A DNA stretch of 64,000 bases from UBA9300 sp964577305 (GTDB lineage: Bacteria; Bacteroidota; Bacteroidia; Bacteroidales; VadinHA17): NCBI GenBank assembly GCA_964577305.1, contig CAZNYS010000006.1:1-64000 (forward strand). The letters are read 5' to 3'. The position numbers and the translations under genes are program-made. The notes under the pieces were generated by a model, which worked only from the letters and a program-made list of their open reading frames with translations, was not told the DNA's origin and did not search any database. Positions 62,267-64,000 of this stretch are shown piece by piece; within the stretch, counting starts at the first letter, position 1; each line of letters begins with the position of its first letter.

Positions 62267-63067
62267 ATGGAAATATCAGTTTATAAATGCCTTAATGAAT
62301 TCAGGCAACCATTACTTGATTCTATCATTAAGTCATTAGATATACCTCTCGAAAGCAAAGGGATGGATGCCGGATGCGGAATTGGATTTATTACTGACAT
62401 GCTTGCTCAAAGAATTGGAGAAAAAGGATCTGTAACGGGACTTGATTTATCTAAGGAATTGATTAATTATGCCAGAAACAATAATCAAAGACCAGGTATT
62501 CATTTCATAGAAGGGGATATAAATAAAATGCTGTTTGAGGACAATTCATTTGACTGGATCTGGAGTATGGATACTGTATGGCCCGGACCCATGGAATTTG
62601 GTTGTCCTGCAGAAGACCCTTTCAATATAATTAAAGAGTTATATCGCGTAATTAAGCCAGGTGGATTTGTTTATCTTTTATACTGGTCTTCACAAAAGTT
62701 ACTGGCAGGCTATCCTTTTCTTGAAGCAGGGCTTAATACTACAAAATCAGCTACAGCTCCATTCATTGAAGGAATGGATCCTGGCAATCATATTATGAAT
62801 GCAAGAAAATGGCTGCTGGAAGCTGGCTTTAATGATATTTCAGCTAGAACTTATGCGGGAGATATTAATGCTCCGCTCAGCGAAAATGACAGTAATGCAT
62901 TAAATATTTTAATACAGATGCTATGGGAAAGTCCCAAGTCTGAAACCGAAAATGCCTATCTGAAAAACTTACAAAGTTTATACAATCCGGATTCAGGTAA
63001 GTATATTTTTGATACCCAACATTATTATGGGTTTTACACCTATTCATTATTCGAAGGTTGTAAGTAA
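62267..63067 (+). CDS. Class I SAM-dependent methyltransferase
   Basis: This 266-residue cytoplasmic protein has the Rossmann SAM-binding fold. Motif I is DAGCGIGFI (34-42), the acidic residue after strand 2 is D60 in GLDLSKE, and the later motif EGDINKMLFEDNSFDWIWS holds the adenine-binding Asp. The wording resembles UbiE/MenG-type and generic methyltransferase 11 domains, but the substrate cannot be told. It follows the duplicated-domain lipoprotein by 14 nt on the same strand. Codon use seems more AT-rich than in the conserved genes to the left. Confidence 0.8.
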   Translation: MEISVYKCLNEFRQPLLDSIIKSLDIPLESKGMDAGCGIGFITDMLAQRIGEKGSVTGLDLSKELINYARNNNQRPGIHFIEGDINKMLFEDNSFDWIWSMDTVWPGPMEFGCPAEDPFNIIKELYRVIKPGGFVYLLYWSSQKLLAGYPFLEAGLNTTKSATAPFIEGMDPGNHIMNARKWLLEAGFNDISARTYAGDINAPLSENDSNALNILIQMLWESPKSETENAYLKNLQSLYNPDSGKYIFDTQHYYGFYTYSLFEGCK

Positions 63068-63154
63068 TTTTACCGGATATTTCATATTTAAACTATATAA
63101 AAATAATTCGTGGTTAATAATATCTTGATGGATACTTTCGTAATACAGGGAAGA

Positions 63155-64000
63155 ATGAAAAAATATATACTACTATTTACTATTACCCTGATAACTTCTT
63201 CAACCTTCAGCCAGGTTAGACATCTTATTCCAATTCAGGCAAAGAACAACAGGACATATATTACCGTAAAAATCGGAGAATTAATTATCCCTAACATCTT
63301 ACTTGATACAGGATTTGCATCTGATGGCCTCATGCTATTTAACCCGGCATACAGGGATTCGCTTGATGTGAACAGGTTAACCGAAGTCCGGATAGGGGGT
63401 GCAGGAAGCGGTGATGATGCAACAGCTTTAATGGTTGAAGGAGCTAGTTTCAGCCTGGGCGATTTAGAAATTTCAAATAAGCCAGTAATAATCCTTCGGA
63501 ATAATCCCGGTTTTTATTCCAATGGGATAATCGGGTACTCAATATTTGGACATTATATTACCGAATTTAATTACGATAATAATACAATGACCCTTTGCGA
63601 TCCTGGCATGGCATATATAGACAATAGCTGGAAAACCATTCCCATTTATTTCAAGAATAACAGAATTCCATGGATTGATGCATCTGTAGTAATTGACAAA
63701 AAAAAACCTGTATTACTTTCAATGTATATAGATTATGCTGCCGGAGATGCAATAGTCCTGCTGGAAAAACCCGGAATGAAATTTTCCCTTCCTGATGATA
63801 TTGAGGATATCCTTATCGGCAGAGGTCTGAGCGGGGATATTTACGGTAAATCAGGTAGAATTTCGAAACTGATTATTGGTCCTTTTGAACTCAGTAATAT
63901 TAAAGCATCATTTGCGCCTGCTGAAATAAGGTCAAAACAGGACAATGCTGATGCCATACTTGGAAATGAATCTCTAAGGAGGTTCAACCTTATCTTTGAT
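63155..64000 (+). CDS. Retropepsin-like aspartyl protease, secreted, cut by the window end
   Basis: An open frame runs from ATG 63155 to the last base (282 codons) without a stop, so the gene is partial. The product has a signal peptide (KKYILLFTITLITSSTFS, then Q). The aspartyl protease motif LLDTGFAS has its catalytic Asp at about residue 51. The typical strand GYSIFGHYITEFNYDNNTMTL follows. Near the break a second such strand begins (AILGNESLRRFNLIFD), which fits the two-domain secreted aspartyl proteases common in Bacteroidota. The second domain has DYAAGDA where a DTG might be, so it may hold only one normal catalytic site. Confidence 0.75.
   Translation, partial: MKKYILLFTITLITSSTFSQVRHLIPIQAKNNRTYITVKIGELIIPNILLDTGFASDGLMLFNPAYRDSLDVNRLTEVRIGGAGSGDDATALMVEGASFSLGDLEISNKPVIILRNNPGFYSNGIIGYSIFGHYITEFNYDNNTMTLCDPGMAYIDNSWKTIPIYFKNNRIPWIDASVVIDKKKPVLLSMYIDYAAGDAIVLLEKPGMKFSLPDDIEDILIGRGLSGDIYGKSGRISKLIIGPFELSNIKASFAPAEIRSKQDNADAILGNESLRRFNLIFD

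Noticed and set aside
1..64000. Prophage, transposon or integrative element
   Set aside because: I found no transposase, integrase, relaxase, structural phage gene or tRNA attachment site; the only mobile-like signals are short intergenic repeats.

Overview
The window is chromosomal DNA of a Bacteroidota bacterium, most likely from the Bacteroidales/Marinilabiliales side. The evidence is a fused lpxC-fabZ gene, a 2469-residue SprA (type IX secretion translocon), the Bacteroidota family DUF4837, many lipoproteins with a Cys at residues 18-22, and repeated matches to the Bacteroidota promoter box TAnnTTTG upstream of genes. A futalosine-route menaquinone gene (mqnC), a superoxide-reductase-like protein and a SUF Fe-S operon fit an anaerobe or microaerophile that must survive oxygen. 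I see no rRNA, tRNA, CRISPR array, prophage or transposase.

Layout. 0.1-3.7 kb: a PlsC-like acyltransferase converges on a GH116 glycosidase lipoprotein. 3.9-8.9 kb: superoxide reductase-like, M23 peptidase, dxr, rseP, tatA, a clear terminator, then a DUF4837 lipoprotein. 9.0-20.7 kb: mqnC (minus) diverges from pepA, pdxA, ruvA and sprA. 20.8-22.1 kb: a lipoprotein with a broken thioredoxin site, flanked by inverted GC-rich repeats. 22.4-27.5 kb: gcvH converges on the rimP-nusA-infB operon. 27.8-43.3 kb: a 15-kb minus-strand export operon. 43.5-49.2 kb: an HD phosphohydrolase, lpxD, lpxC-fabZ, lpxA and a ThiL-like protein. 49.3-51.4 kb: DUF4139 and YccF-like proteins (minus). 51.6-58.1 kb: sufB-sufC-sufD-sufS-sufE-sufT-like-queG. 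58.2-64 kb: an accessory run of lipoproteins and secreted proteins (unknown, HEAT-like, class C serine hydrolase, duplicated-domain lipoprotein), a methyltransferase, and an aspartyl protease cut off by the window edge.

The most striking system is the operon at 27793-43261. Transcribed right to left, it encodes an ABC ATPase; an ABC permease fused to an M1-peptidase-like domain that lacks the zinc motif and to a C-terminal carbohydrate-binding-like domain; a TolC-type channel; a lipoprotein adaptor; an RND pump; a second RND pump fused through about 240 residues of extra membrane segments to a complete ABC ATPase; and a second ABC permease. Gaps are about 6-21 nt and the last pair overlaps. 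This looks like one envelope-export machine combining proton-driven (RND) and ATP-driven (ABC) parts around one adaptor and one channel.

A second theme is intergenic structure. At least six gaps hold short 7-10-nt units repeated in tandem. Each gap has its own sequence, and several are arranged as inverted arms that can fold into hairpins. Other gaps hold GC-rich dyads, one of which supplies the last codons of the GH116 gene and another the stop codon of the HEAT-like gene.
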